64,000 nt of DNA from JBCCOW01 sp039025855 (GCA_039025855.1 JBCCNL010000005.1:1-64000); one strand, 5' to 3'; positions 50,373 through 60,506 are shown, numbered from the stretch's first letter. Program-made: numbers and translations. Notes: generated by a model not told the origin, from the sequence alone.

Positions 50373-53276
50373 ATGAACACGGGCACGGCGACGACGCTGG
50401 ACGAGAAGCTGCGGGACGCGGGGCGTCTGGTGCAGTGGTCGGCGGGTGTGGCGGCGGGGCTGCTGGTGGTGGCGGCGTTGATCGGCACGCTGTTGTTGGT
50501 GATCGGGGTGGATGCGGTGCTGGCGTTGCCGCCGGTGGGTTTGATTGTGCTCAATGGGTTGTTGTTTGGGGCGTGTTTGTTTGGGGTGGTTTATGCGGTG
50601 CGTCGCTGGCACGCGCATCGGTATCGGCCGAGGTGGGTGGCGCGTCGGCTGGAAGAGCGCGGGGGTCTGGGCGACAACCGCTTGATCAATGCGTTGGATC
50701 TGCGTGAGGGGAAGACGGCGGCTGGCGGTGGGTTGCGTGGGGCGGTGGTGACGCGGGGTGAGGCGGCGGCGGCGGGGTTGAAGCCGGGCGTGGCGGTGGA
50801 CCGTCGGCCGCTGTGGGTGGGCGGGCGTTACGCGGTGATTGCGGCGGTGCTGCTGGGTGGGCTGTATGTGTTGCTGCCGGGTTTGTTCCATGCGGTGGTG
50901 CCGCGGTTGGCGCAGCCTTTTGCGGACCACCCACCGTTCACGCTGGTGCGGTTCGAGGTGGGGGTGAACCCGGAGGAGGTGATCCACGGGCAGCCGGCGA
51001 CTATTCATGCGATGCTTTCGGGGCCGAGGGCGATCGAGCAGGCGGAGGTGGTGTTTGTGGATGAGGGCCAGCGGCAGCCGGTGGCGATGACGCGGCAGGC
51101 GGTGCGGGGGACGCCGGCGCGAGCGGGGCTTGGTGCGGCGGCGAGCGGGGGTGGTGGGGGCGAGCAGCGGTTCGCGTTGCACCTGGATCGGGCGGAGGTG
51201 TCGCGGGAGTTTTACATCGACACGCCGCACGGCCGGAGCAAGCGGTATCGGCTTGAGGTGCGTCCGGTGCCGTTGTTTGAAGAGGCCGAGATGACGTATC
51301 GGTATCCGGCGTACACGGGGTGGACGTCGGTGACGCAGCCGATGCCGAGGCGGGCGGTGCGGGTGTTGGTGGGGACGGAGTTGGCGGTGAGCCTGACGAG
51401 CAACGTGCCGCTGCGGGGCGGGGTGATCCGTGCGGCAGGTGGTGAGGGCGCGACGCCGATGGCGGAGGTGGCTGGTTTGGTGGTCGCTCCGAGTGACCCG
51501 TTGCGAGCGACGGGTTTTGTGACCGTTGAACGGGATGCGGTGTACGAGATCGAGTTGGAGGGTCGCGATGGTTTGCGGAGCCCGGAGCCGATGCGGTTTG
51601 AGGTGATTGCGGTGGAGGACGCAGGCCCCGATCTGTTCTTCAACAAGCCGCAGGCCCGCGTGGTGGCACCGCCGCACTGGACGGTGGAGGTCGAGGTGGT
51701 GGCGCGGGATGATATCGGTGTGGATCGTGTCGAGCTGCACCGGGGGATCAACGGCTGGGGCCCGAGCACGGTGGCGGTTGAGCTTGATCCGCCGAGCGGG
51801 ACGCGTGCGGTGGGCGTGGCTCGGTTTGATCTGGAGGCGCTCGGCGTGCGTGCGGGGGATGTGATCACGTACTTCGCGGTGGGTTATGACAACCACCCGA
51901 CGGAGCCGCGGACGGCGGAGACGGAGGTGTACGCGATCCAGGTGGTGAGCCGAGAGGAGTGGTTGGAGCACCGGCGGATGACGGAGGGTTTACGTGAGGT
52001 ACGGGAGCGGGTGGAGCCGTTGTTGAGCGAGCTGCAGGCGATGCGTGAGGAGCGGGAGGCGTTGCTGGATGAGTTGGCGGAGCTGGAGGAGCAGATCGAG
52101 TCGGGCGAGGGGATGACGCCGGAGCAGGCGGCGGCGATGGAGGAGATGGAGCAGCGGCTGCGGGACTACGCAGAGGCGGCGGAGGCGTTGGCGGAGAAGA
52201 TCGAGGGGATGGCGGAGCTGGACCCGGTGTATGACTTTGAGGCCCGGCTACAGGAGGAGATGCGGGCGGCGGCGGAGGGGTTGCGTGAGCAGCAGGAGGT
52301 AGCGGGTGAGTTGTCGGAGCGGCTGGCGGAGGCACGGGAGGGTGGGGCGTCTTTGCCGGGGATGGCTCCGCTGATCACGCGGTTTGTCGAGTCGAACGAG
52401 CCGTGGGGTGATGAGCAGGAGGCGCCGCTGGAACAGGTGGAGGCGGACCTCGATCGGCTGGCGGCGGCGGCGGAGCTTTCGATGGAGGCGGAGCGTGTGC
52501 GGTGGGTGGTAGTGCAGCAGCGGAGCCTGGCGCAGCGGTTGGCGGTGTTCCGGAAGGTGGAGAAGCTGGACACGACGCAGCAGCTGCGGGCGGCGCGGTT
52601 GGCGAAGGAGCAGACGCTGCTGCGTGAGGAGCTGGCGGCGGCGCAGGCGCGGCTGGCGGAGCTGTCGGTGGAGCACGCGGAGCGGTTGCCGAGGATGTCG
52701 GGCGGTGCGGCTCGGCTGGCGGAGCGGATCGAGGCGCTGCGGGTGCTGCGGGATCAGGACTCGGCGAGCCGGCTGGCGGAGGCGGGCGAGGGGCGGTACG
52801 CGGCGATCGCGGCGGAGGAGGCGGCGGACAAGCTCGAAACGCTGCTGTCGGACTGCAAGAACGTCGGCCAGCAGGGGCCCGCGGACCTCGACGGCTGTCT
52901 GAACCTGCCGCGCGAGGTGTGGGCGAACCAGTTGGCGCAGCTGTCGGCCAACCTGAGCTTCGGGACGGGTCCGCAGGGCGGCTCGGGGTACGGCATGGGC
53001 GGGTCGATGGCGCGGATGGCGGTGGCGGGGAGCCCGCAGGGTGGTGAGGGGGACAGCGAGGCGGAGGCGAGCTCGTCGCGTCGGCCGGGTGGTGCGGGGG
53101 GTGCCGGGGGTGGTGCGGACGCCGGCGACGTGGCCGGTGCCGCTGAGCAGGTCAACCCGGACGAGACCCGCACAGTGACCGGCATCAACCGGGTTCTTCC
53201 CGGGGTCCCGGCGCGGTATCGTGAAGAGGCGGAGGCGTACTTCCGCCGATTGGCCGATGAAGCCCGTAGCGATTGA
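50373..53276 (+). CDS. Large membrane/coiled-coil protein (DUF4175-like) of the MoxR operon
   Basis: A 967-residue protein with N-terminal helices (WSAGVAAGLLVVAALIGTLLLVIGV; VGLIVLNGLLFGACLFGVVYAV; YAVIAAVLLGGLYVLLPGLF), a beta-rich periplasmic part and a long Glu/Ala/Arg/Leu coiled coil at about residues 545-840 (LRDYAEAAEALAEKIEGM; RLAKEQTLLREELAAAQARLAELS). The C-terminus is Gly-rich, then DETRTVTGINRVLPGVPARYREEAEAYFRRL, which is typical of planctomycete members. It may be a scaffold for the VWA proteins. ATG at 50373 is used; a TTG at 50355 overlapping the previous stop is an alternative. Codons end mostly in G. Confidence 0.8.
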   Translation: MNTGTATTLDEKLRDAGRLVQWSAGVAAGLLVVAALIGTLLLVIGVDAVLALPPVGLIVLNGLLFGACLFGVVYAVRRWHAHRYRPRWVARRLEERGGLGDNRLINALDLREGKTAAGGGLRGAVVTRGEAAAAGLKPGVAVDRRPLWVGGRYAVIAAVLLGGLYVLLPGLFHAVVPRLAQPFADHPPFTLVRFEVGVNPEEVIHGQPATIHAMLSGPRAIEQAEVVFVDEGQRQPVAMTRQAVRGTPARAGLGAAASGGGGGEQRFALHLDRAEVSREFYIDTPHGRSKRYRLEVRPVPLFEEAEMTYRYPAYTGWTSVTQPMPRRAVRVLVGTELAVSLTSNVPLRGGVIRAAGGEGATPMAEVAGLVVAPSDPLRATGFVTVERDAVYEIELEGRDGLRSPEPMRFEVIAVEDAGPDLFFNKPQARVVAPPHWTVEVEVVARDDIGVDRVELHRGINGWGPSTVAVELDPPSGTRAVGVARFDLEALGVRAGDVITYFAVGYDNHPTEPRTAETEVYAIQVVSREEWLEHRRMTEGLREVRERVEPLLSELQAMREEREALLDELAELEEQIESGEGMTPEQAAAMEEMEQRLRDYAEAAEALAEKIEGMAELDPVYDFEARLQEEMRAAAEGLREQQEVAGELSERLAEAREGGASLPGMAPLITRFVESNEPWGDEQEAPLEQVEADLDRLAAAAELSMEAERVRWVVVQQRSLAQRLAVFRKVEKLDTTQQLRAARLAKEQTLLREELAAAQARLAELSVEHAERLPRMSGGAARLAERIEALRVLRDQDSASRLAEAGEGRYAAIAAEEAADKLETLLSDCKNVGQQGPADLDGCLNLPREVWANQLAQLSANLSFGTGPQGGSGYGMGGSMARMAVAGSPQGGEGDSEAEASSSRRPGGAGGAGGGADAGDVAGAAEQVNPDETRTVTGINRVLPGVPARYREEAEAYFRRLADEARSD

Positions 53277-53318
53277 TTGACTGATCCGATGTCCTACTGA
53301 TTTGCTGAGGAACAGCCC

Positions 53319-54011
53319 ATGAAAACCTTGCTGCTCACGCTTGCCGTCGTTGTGTTGCTTGCAGTCGTTTGGCTGGTGCCGATCGAGACGGTTCACGCCG
53401 AGGCCGGCCGGCAGGACGCTCCGGGTGCGGTCCGGGCGGCGAACCTGATCTATGGCTCGAACAAGACCAGCGTCTGCTTCTCCGACGAGTTCCTCGTCCA
53501 GATCCAGAAGGAAACCAACATCCGAACACACCCCCGCTTCACCCCAGTGAAGATGGACACCGGCGAGCTGTTCGACTACCCGTTCGCGGTGATGACCGGC
53601 GAGGGCAGCTTCTCGCTCACCGACGAACAGCGGACCAACCTCAAGGACTACCTCGAACTTGGCGGCTTCGTCGTGGCGTCCGCAGGCTGCAGCTCGGACC
53701 CGTGGAACCGCTCGTTCAAGCGTGAGCTCAAGAAGGTGTTCCCCGACCACGAGACGACCGTCCTCTCGGCGGACCACCCGGTCTTCCACACCGTCTATGA
53801 CATCCAGTACAGCGTCTACAAGCGCGGCCAACGCAAGCTCCCCGAGCTGCACGGCCTCGAGATCGACGGCCGCATCGCCTTGATCTGGTCGCCCGACGGC
53901 CTCAACGACACCGCCAACGCCGGGCCCAGCTGCTGCTGCTGCGGGGGCAACGAGGTCAAGTCCGCCCGCGCGATCAACGTGAACCTGCTGGCCTACGCCC
54001 TGACTTATTAA
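53319..54011 (+). CDS. DUF4159 domain-containing protein
   Basis: A 230-residue protein with an N-terminal helix or signal (MKTLLLTLAVVVLLAVVWLVPIETVHA). The DUF4159 fold is suggested by VRAANLIYGSNKTSVCFSDEF, LFDYPFAVMTGEGSFSLTDEQ, NLKDYLELGGFVVASAGCSSDPWNRSFKRELKKVFPD. A cluster of four adjacent cysteines (SCCCCGGNE) near residue 212 is unusual and could bind metal. It follows the coiled-coil gene by 42 bp and completes the usual MoxR gene block. Confidence 0.85.
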   Translation: MKTLLLTLAVVVLLAVVWLVPIETVHAEAGRQDAPGAVRAANLIYGSNKTSVCFSDEFLVQIQKETNIRTHPRFTPVKMDTGELFDYPFAVMTGEGSFSLTDEQRTNLKDYLELGGFVVASAGCSSDPWNRSFKRELKKVFPDHETTVLSADHPVFHTVYDIQYSVYKRGQRKLPELHGLEIDGRIALIWSPDGLNDTANAGPSCCCCGGNEVKSARAINVNLLAYALTY

Positions 54012-54038
54012 TCAGCCCGTGACCGGACCCGAAGCCCG

Positions 54039-54875
54039 ATGATGACGACCCTGCTGCGTGCCCTGCTGCGTGCCCTGCTGCTGACCTGCTGTGTGCTGGT
54101 CCTGCCGTTGCACGCCCGGGCTGCGGAACCGCCGCGGGGTATCGCGTTCCATGATGTGGAGGACACGCTGACGCTGGCGGCCGAGCAGGGCAAGCCGATC
54201 GTCTTGTACTTCACCGCTGACTGGTGCCCGCCGTGTCAGCGGATGCAGGCCGAGGCGTTCGCGGACCCGGCGGTGATCCGGGCGTCGGAGCGTTTTGTGT
54301 GGTCGAAGATCGATATCGACCGCAACCAGCCGCTGGCCGCGCGGTTCGCCGTCCGCGGGATCCCGAGCTTCGTGTTCCTCGACGAGCAGGGTCAGCTGCT
54401 CGACCGCTCCAATGGCTACTTCTCGCCCACCAAGTTCCGAGAGCTCTTGCAGAGCCGGCCCGTCGGTCCCACACCCGCCGCGGGTCAGCCCGACCAGCCC
54501 CGGCTTGAGTCGGTGCAGTCCAAGGTGGACCAGCTCGATCAACTCAGCGGTGAGGCCTGGCATGCGGCGATGACCGACCTGCTCGAACAGTTGGCCTCGG
54601 GTCAGCATCAGGGGCGGGACGCCGCACGCGAGGCGCTGCTCGCCATCGGGGAGCCGGCATACCCGGTGCTGCTTCAGGCGATGGGCAGCGACCGCCTCGC
54701 TCTCCGCGCCGCCGCCCACGACCTGCTGGTCCTCGGCACACGACGCGCCCTCGACTTCGACCCGTTCGCCCCGGCCGAGCAGCGTGCGATCCAGCTCGCC
54801 GCGTGGTACCAGGCACTCCAACCCCCCGCGACCCAACCCTCGGACGACGCCGCACCCCAGGCACCCGAGGGCTGA
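54039..54875 (+). CDS. Secreted thioredoxin-family protein
   Basis: A 278-residue protein: signal peptide (LLRALLRALLLTCCVLVLPLHARA, including a 12-bp DNA duplication), then a thioredoxin domain with VLYFTADWCPPCQRMQAEAF near residue 60 and the cis-proline GIPSFVFLDEQG. The remaining 130 residues are helical with a HEAT-like AAREALLAIGEPAYPVLLQAMG, like the first repeats of the next gene. A periplasmic disulfide reductase is likely; the VKOR-DsbA protein upstream in the same gene series would provide the opposite oxidising activity. Confidence 0.87.
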   Translation: MMTTLLRALLRALLLTCCVLVLPLHARAAEPPRGIAFHDVEDTLTLAAEQGKPIVLYFTADWCPPCQRMQAEAFADPAVIRASERFVWSKIDIDRNQPLAARFAVRGIPSFVFLDEQGQLLDRSNGYFSPTKFRELLQSRPVGPTPAAGQPDQPRLESVQSKVDQLDQLSGEAWHAAMTDLLEQLASGQHQGRDAAREALLAIGEPAYPVLLQAMGSDRLALRAAAHDLLVLGTRRALDFDPFAPAEQRAIQLAAWYQALQPPATQPSDDAAPQAPEG

Positions 54876-54914
54876 GTCCGCCGCGACCGATCATCCACCC
54901 CCGGGGCTCTGTCC

Positions 54915-57900
54915 ATGGCCCGAATCCATCACTCGGCCGTCCGCCCGCCCCTCGCCGCATTGGGCCTTGCCGCCTCACTCGTCCCGTTCTCGGGCACCCT
55001 CGCCCAGGCGCCCGCCACCCAACCCGCGACGCAGCCCGCAAGCCAGCCGGCCGCCGAGATGCTCGACGCGGTGGCTCAGCGTGACCGGGCCGAGGCGATT
55101 GTCGGGGCGCTGCTGCGTAGCGACGACCCCGCCGAGCAGGACCAGCTCGACCGTCAACTCGCCGAGCTCGGCGACCACGCGGCCGTCGCCTTGAGGCTCG
55201 CCACCCTGACCGGCGACTTCCAGGAGCGTCAGCGTGCCGACGCCGCCGCGTCGCGCCTGCGTTGGCGTCAGGCGGCCGGCTCCAACCTGCTCACCCGACA
55301 CGAGACGCTCGTGGTCACCATGGCCCGCGGCAACCCGCAGGAGCGCGGCGCGCTCGTCGACCAACTCGCCGAGGCGGCCGACCCTCAGGCGCTGGGCTTC
55401 TTCGTCGAGTGTCTCACCGACGGCCAGCCGTACGTGCAACGCCGGGCTGTTGATGCGCTCGTAGCCTTAGCCCGGAACGACCCGGCCCAGTCCAACGCTG
55501 TCGCCGCGCAGTTCAACACGCTGCTGGAGACGGGCGACGACGAGACGCGCGTGCTCATCGTCGGTGCGCTGAGTCAGATGGGCTCGGCCAACATCGACGC
55601 GCTCGCGGGCCTGCTCGATAGCCGCAGCGAAGAGCTCCGCCGGACTGCTATCCGGGCGATGGGCCATTCCCGCAACGCCGCCGCGATCCCGCACCTGCTG
55701 CCGATGCTCAGCGACAGCCGGTGGCAGGTGCGTGCCGCCACGCTCGATGCGCTGGAAGAACTCGCCAGCCGCGGCTCGGGCAAGAACCAGGTCGGCCGAG
55801 CCGTCACCCCCCTGCTCGACGACTCGGACGCCTTCATCCGCAAGCGGGCGATCGCCTTGATCGGCGAGATCGAATACACCGGTGCCCGGCCGCAGCTCCA
55901 CGCCATGCTCGAGGCCGGCGATGGCGACGCCAAAGCACTTCTCGCCGCGCTGGTCGAACTCAAAGACCCGCGGGCTGCCCGGCTGATCCGCCCGCGCTTC
56001 GAGGCCGCCGAGACCCCCGCCGATCGTCAGGGCTGGCTCATGCTCCTCGCGTCGTCCGGCCAAGACGCCGCGACCGACCGGCTGATCTGGAGTTTGCTTG
56101 AAGACAACGAGCAGCGGCCTCTTTGGGCCACCGCTGTCGAGGCCATCGACCGTCGTAACAAGACCGCCGAGCGGCTCCCGCTGATCGCCGGCCTGATGCT
56201 CGACGATGACCAAGCCATCGCCGACGCCGCCTACAACGCGCTCCGCTACGAGCGTGACCAGACGTTACCGCCCACTGTTGTGGACCGCCTCGCGACACAC
56301 GCAACACCGCTCCGCCGCAAGTGGGCCCTCAACCTGCTCTTCGGCCACCGCGACCCACGGCTCGGCCAACAGCTTGTCGCCGCGATGGCCGACCCGGACG
56401 CAGAGGTCACCCTCCTTGCGGTCACCATGCTCTCGGCCGAGGCTGGCGAACCCATGCCCACCGTACGGTTGCCCTACCGGCGCGACACGCGGTCGATGGA
56501 CGTCATCCAGAGCAACGGCGTGAGCGGGACGATCGAGTCCAGCGAAACCCAAACGACCGCTTCCACCCCGGCACCCGACTGGTCGGAAGCTGTTCGCGCC
56601 CAGCTCGACCGCGACCCCCAGATCGCCCTGCCCGCCGCCGCGCTGCTCTACCACACGCAGGCGTCCGACGACGACGCCGTGCAGTCCATGCTCCGGCGTG
56701 GCCTCGAGACCGAAGACAACCCGTCGCTCGTGGCGATCGCCATGTGGGGGATCAAGAACCGGCCCGGGCCGTTTGAGGCCGACCTCGACCTGGTCGCCCT
56801 TTCGCAGCAGCCCGCGACCCGCAGCGCCGCGATCCAGATCATGGCCGCCGCACCCTCCGGCAAGCACCTGCCGCTTCTCAAAGAGCTGGCCCAGGACGCA
56901 ACCCTTGAAGACACCGCCCTCATCCGCGGGCTGGTCGTCTCCGGCGACGACGACGCCCGGGCTCAGGCCCTCCGCCTCTTCACCGCCGACCCCCACAACT
57001 GGAACGCGTCGCAGGCGCTCGAAGCCCTCTACCACGCCCCCGGCCCCGGGCCCGTCCGTTTCGCCGACGCCCTGCTCGATCGCGGCTCGAACGGCCGTGT
57101 TCACAACCTGCCGGACCTGATCCTGACCCTGCCCGATCCGTCCGTCGGCCCGGTGCTGCTCAAGCTCGCCAAGACCGACGACTACTGGCTCGAACCGGGC
57201 CGCCTGATGAGCCGGCTCCAGGAGATCGACCCGCAGGCCGCCGTCGAGATGTCGCAGCAGATGCTTTTCAGCGACGACGCGACGCAGGTCAACAGCGCGA
57301 TCGAATCGCTCGTCGAATCGACTCCAAACGACAACACGCTCGCCCTCGCTCTGCGTGGCCTGACCCAGCAATCCCCCTCTACGGCGAGGGTCACCTGGGA
57401 ACCCTTGGTCGCCTGGCTACCGAGGCCGTTCGTGATGGCGAGCGTGCTGCCCGAGTTTGAGAGCCTGCACCCTGGCGCCGCCCGAGCCGTCACCGCACGG
57501 CTGCAGACCGACGCCGTGGCCGACGATGTCCCCGCGCTGCTCGCGGCGCAGTGGTCCGGCGTCCAATCACGCGAGCGCCTCGCCCAGCTCATCGCAAGCC
57601 TCACCGCGAGCGACCCCGCCGCAAGGCCCGACCTCGGCGTACTCGAACCCGCCGCACTCGCACTCGCGCTCAGCGCCGCCGCCGAGTGGCCCGACGCGTC
57701 CGCCGCCGTCTTGCCCTACCTCGAACACGCCGACCCCCGCATCGCACAGGCCGCCGTCACCGCGCTCGCGCTGCACGCCGCATCGCTGCCTGCGTTCGAC
57801 TTCACCGACGCCCACCTCGCCGCCCTGCTCAGCGCCGCTGCGGCCGACGAACAGCGTGTCGCCTACCTCGCCGTCGAAGCGCTCGCGCTGCACCGGCCCG

Positions 57901-60506
57901 AAGCCCTCCAATCGCTCGACCCCAACGCCATCACCGGGCCCGCCGCCCGCGCCCGCGCCGCGCTCGCCGGCCTCGACACCACCGCCGGTGTCCCGCTCGT
58001 TCGGCTCGCTACCGGCACGCACGGCCAGACGCCGCTCCGGCTCGCCATGATGCTCGCCCTCCAACGCGGCGACCGGCCCTCCTCACAACTCGGCGACACC
58101 TTCGCCATCTTCTACCACCACGACATCCTGCAACGCCGCCTCGCCCAGCAGCCCGAACCCGACCCCGCCTGGCTCACCGCGCTGCTCGAGTTCTACGACC
58201 TGCCCGAGCCGTTGAAGCAGAACACGCCGGCGATGTCGGCCCTGGTCGAAAAGGCCCGTGCCGACAAGAACGCCAAGCTCCTCGCCGCGCTCGGGACCCA
58301 GGGCCAGGTCGCCAACCCCAACGCCCAAGACGTCGCGCTGCTGCTCCGCAACCTCCGACGCTTGCAGCACGAGTACGACGAAGGCTGGTACGGCGACCCC
58401 GTGTCGTCTCTGCTGATCGCCTGGGCCGGCGTCGCCGACGCCGAGGCCACCCGTTCTCGCATGAAAGCCCGGACACTGGAAGGCGTCGCCGCCGCCGCGA
58501 TCCTCGCGGTGGGTCACCAGGACGCCGAGGCCATCGGGCTGCTCGTCAACTTGGTGACCCGTTCGCCGTCGCACCGTCAGCTGGAGCACCCCGCGAGCAT
58601 CCGCCCCCGGGTCCTGGCCCTCAACACGCTCGTCTTCCTCCGGCATCGCGCCATCGTTCCAGCCCTGGTCGAGCAGGCGACGACCGAAGACGCCGAGGAC
58701 TGGCCGAGGATGCAGTACACCCCGCACCTCGCCCGGGCGATCGCTACGCTCGACCCCGCCGCGGCCGCGCAGCTGCCCGCGGTGAGCCGACGCAGCCCGT
58801 TCAGCGCCGCCATGCAGATCGACGCGTCCACCGTTTCGCTGATGCTGCTCGATCCCGCTCACCCTGCCGCGGACGCCGCCGGCGAGACCAGCGTCAACGC
58901 ACCACACGAGCCTTCAACGCTGCTGCACCGGCTCGACGCTGAACGGGTCATACCCGAGAAAGACCGCGACGCGGCCGCCGTGTTCCTGCCGCCCTGGCCC
59001 GAAGCGATCTGGCTCACTTCTGACCACGGCGGCTGGCACTACTCCTTCAATGACGACTACGGCCCGACATATACCGCCCTCGAGTCGTCAGGCCCGGCCA
59101 ACCACTACCTCGGCCTTGGCCTCGACCCAGCCCCCGTTGAATCAAGCACCGACGACGACCCGCCGTCCACCGCTGAACAGCTCCGAAAGATGCTGCTCGA
59201 CACCAACGCCGAACCCCAGACCCGCATCGTCGCCATGCGGACCGCCGCGTCACTCGGCCATCGTAAGTTGATCCCCGACCTCATCACACTGCTCGACCAA
59301 CACGACGCGACCCCACCGTCCCTCACCCTCGAAGCCGCCTGGGCCCTCGCCTGGCTCGACGGCCCCGATGCCACACCAGCGATCGTCCAGGCGTTCAACA
59401 ACACCGAAGCCTTCGACCCAAGCGTCGAGCTCGCCGCGCTCCTGCACCTGCTCGGCGACGACCGCGGCAGCGAGCTGCTCGACCGTGCCGCTCAACTCAC
59501 CACCCTGCGTCGCCTGCGTGCCCGAGCCCTGTCCATCGGCGACCCGCCCAAACGCCGCAGCCGCGGCGGCTTCCTCGGCTTCTTCGGCAGCGGCCCCAGC
59601 GAGGAGGAGTACCTCACGCTGGAACAGAACATGGAGGCCGGCGACGCGACGCCCGACGCCGGCGTTGTGCCTTGGTGGCGCGTCGTCGGTGCCGTCCGCG
59701 CAAAGCAGCTGGCCGATACTGAAGACCGCCTCCTGTTCGACCGCTGGGCCACGCCTATCCCCACGGCTCCCCCGCTCGACGTGCCGCCGCTCGACCCCGA
59801 CCACATCCACATCACCCTCGACGGCCAACTCAATACCCCGGCCATGCCCGGCCATGGCATCCCCATCCCGCCGCTCATGTCGCCCACCGCCCCGCTCTTC
59901 GCCTCGGCCATGCTCAGCGAGGCCGCTTCCGAGCCCGCCGTCTTCGTCCAGCTCGCGCACCGTGCCAACTCACCGACCGAGCTCCGCGACGCCTGGCGTG
60001 CGTGGTGGCGCGAGCACCAAGACGCCGGCTGGCAGCGGTGGTGGTGGCAGGGCATCCTCACCGCCGAGGAGGAGTTGACCCACCCGCACTGGTGGCACCG
60101 CACCCGCGGCGTCGCCCGGCTCCGCCGACTCACCGGCAAGGCCTGGCCCATCCCGCCGATCTTCGAGCCCAATGCCTGGGCCAACCTCCAGCAGGACGTC
60201 ACAGGCTGGCGCGAGTCCCACCAGAACCACGACCCGGCGAGCGTCGTCGTGACCCTCGCCATCGAAGCTGGCGTCAGTCTGCCCAACGGCCCCGATACCG
60301 ACCCGCTCACCGCCCTGGCCCACCTCGCCACGGCCGGTGACCCGGACCAATCCGTCGCCGCCCGCATGATCCTCAACCGCTGGCCCGACAAGCCCGCCCT
60401 GCTCGAAGCCGCCCGCCCCTGGCAGCGCAGCGACCACCCGGACCTCCGTCACTGGGCCCGCGATCAGTTCACCGCCGGCTCCGGCGAAACCCGCCTCTAC
60501 TACTGA
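54915..60506 (+). CDS. Very large HEAT-repeat protein, exported
   Basis: A 1863-residue protein with signal peptide (ALGLAASLVPFSGTLAQA), a Thr-Gln-Pro-Ala linker (ATQPATQPASQPA) and tandem HEAT repeats over most of its length (ELRRTAIRAMGHSRNAAAIP; VQRRAVDALVALARNDPAQS; PSLTLEAAWALAWLDGPDATP). Repeats are regular at residues 100-500 and degenerate later; a non-repeat part near 1560-1660 has Gly/Ser/Pro-rich sequence (RRSRGGFLGFFGSGPSEEEY). No catalytic motif was seen. It probably serves as a periplasmic scaffold. It lies 39 bp after the thioredoxin gene. Codons end in C, unlike the preceding G-ending genes. Confidence 0.85.
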   Translation: MARIHHSAVRPPLAALGLAASLVPFSGTLAQAPATQPATQPASQPAAEMLDAVAQRDRAEAIVGALLRSDDPAEQDQLDRQLAELGDHAAVALRLATLTGDFQERQRADAAASRLRWRQAAGSNLLTRHETLVVTMARGNPQERGALVDQLAEAADPQALGFFVECLTDGQPYVQRRAVDALVALARNDPAQSNAVAAQFNTLLETGDDETRVLIVGALSQMGSANIDALAGLLDSRSEELRRTAIRAMGHSRNAAAIPHLLPMLSDSRWQVRAATLDALEELASRGSGKNQVGRAVTPLLDDSDAFIRKRAIALIGEIEYTGARPQLHAMLEAGDGDAKALLAALVELKDPRAARLIRPRFEAAETPADRQGWLMLLASSGQDAATDRLIWSLLEDNEQRPLWATAVEAIDRRNKTAERLPLIAGLMLDDDQAIADAAYNALRYERDQTLPPTVVDRLATHATPLRRKWALNLLFGHRDPRLGQQLVAAMADPDAEVTLLAVTMLSAEAGEPMPTVRLPYRRDTRSMDVIQSNGVSGTIESSETQTTASTPAPDWSEAVRAQLDRDPQIALPAAALLYHTQASDDDAVQSMLRRGLETEDNPSLVAIAMWGIKNRPGPFEADLDLVALSQQPATRSAAIQIMAAAPSGKHLPLLKELAQDATLEDTALIRGLVVSGDDDARAQALRLFTADPHNWNASQALEALYHAPGPGPVRFADALLDRGSNGRVHNLPDLILTLPDPSVGPVLLKLAKTDDYWLEPGRLMSRLQEIDPQAAVEMSQQMLFSDDATQVNSAIESLVESTPNDNTLALALRGLTQQSPSTARVTWEPLVAWLPRPFVMASVLPEFESLHPGAARAVTARLQTDAVADDVPALLAAQWSGVQSRERLAQLIASLTASDPAARPDLGVLEPAALALALSAAAEWPDASAAVLPYLEHADPRIAQAAVTALALHAASLPAFDFTDAHLAALLSAAAADEQRVAYLAVEALALHRPEALQSLDPNAITGPAARARAALAGLDTTAGVPLVRLATGTHGQTPLRLAMMLALQRGDRPSSQLGDTFAIFYHHDILQRRLAQQPEPDPAWLTALLEFYDLPEPLKQNTPAMSALVEKARADKNAKLLAALGTQGQVANPNAQDVALLLRNLRRLQHEYDEGWYGDPVSSLLIAWAGVADAEATRSRMKARTLEGVAAAAILAVGHQDAEAIGLLVNLVTRSPSHRQLEHPASIRPRVLALNTLVFLRHRAIVPALVEQATTEDAEDWPRMQYTPHLARAIATLDPAAAAQLPAVSRRSPFSAAMQIDASTVSLMLLDPAHPAADAAGETSVNAPHEPSTLLHRLDAERVIPEKDRDAAAVFLPPWPEAIWLTSDHGGWHYSFNDDYGPTYTALESSGPANHYLGLGLDPAPVESSTDDDPPSTAEQLRKMLLDTNAEPQTRIVAMRTAASLGHRKLIPDLITLLDQHDATPPSLTLEAAWALAWLDGPDATPAIVQAFNNTEAFDPSVELAALLHLLGDDRGSELLDRAAQLTTLRRLRARALSIGDPPKRRSRGGFLGFFGSGPSEEEYLTLEQNMEAGDATPDAGVVPWWRVVGAVRAKQLADTEDRLLFDRWATPIPTAPPLDVPPLDPDHIHITLDGQLNTPAMPGHGIPIPPLMSPTAPLFASAMLSEAASEPAVFVQLAHRANSPTELRDAWRAWWREHQDAGWQRWWWQGILTAEEELTHPHWWHRTRGVARLRRLTGKAWPIPPIFEPNAWANLQQDVTGWRESHQNHDPASVVVTLAIEAGVSLPNGPDTDPLTALAHLATAGDPDQSVAARMILNRWPDKPALLEAARPWQRSDHPDLRHWARDQFTAGSGETRLYY

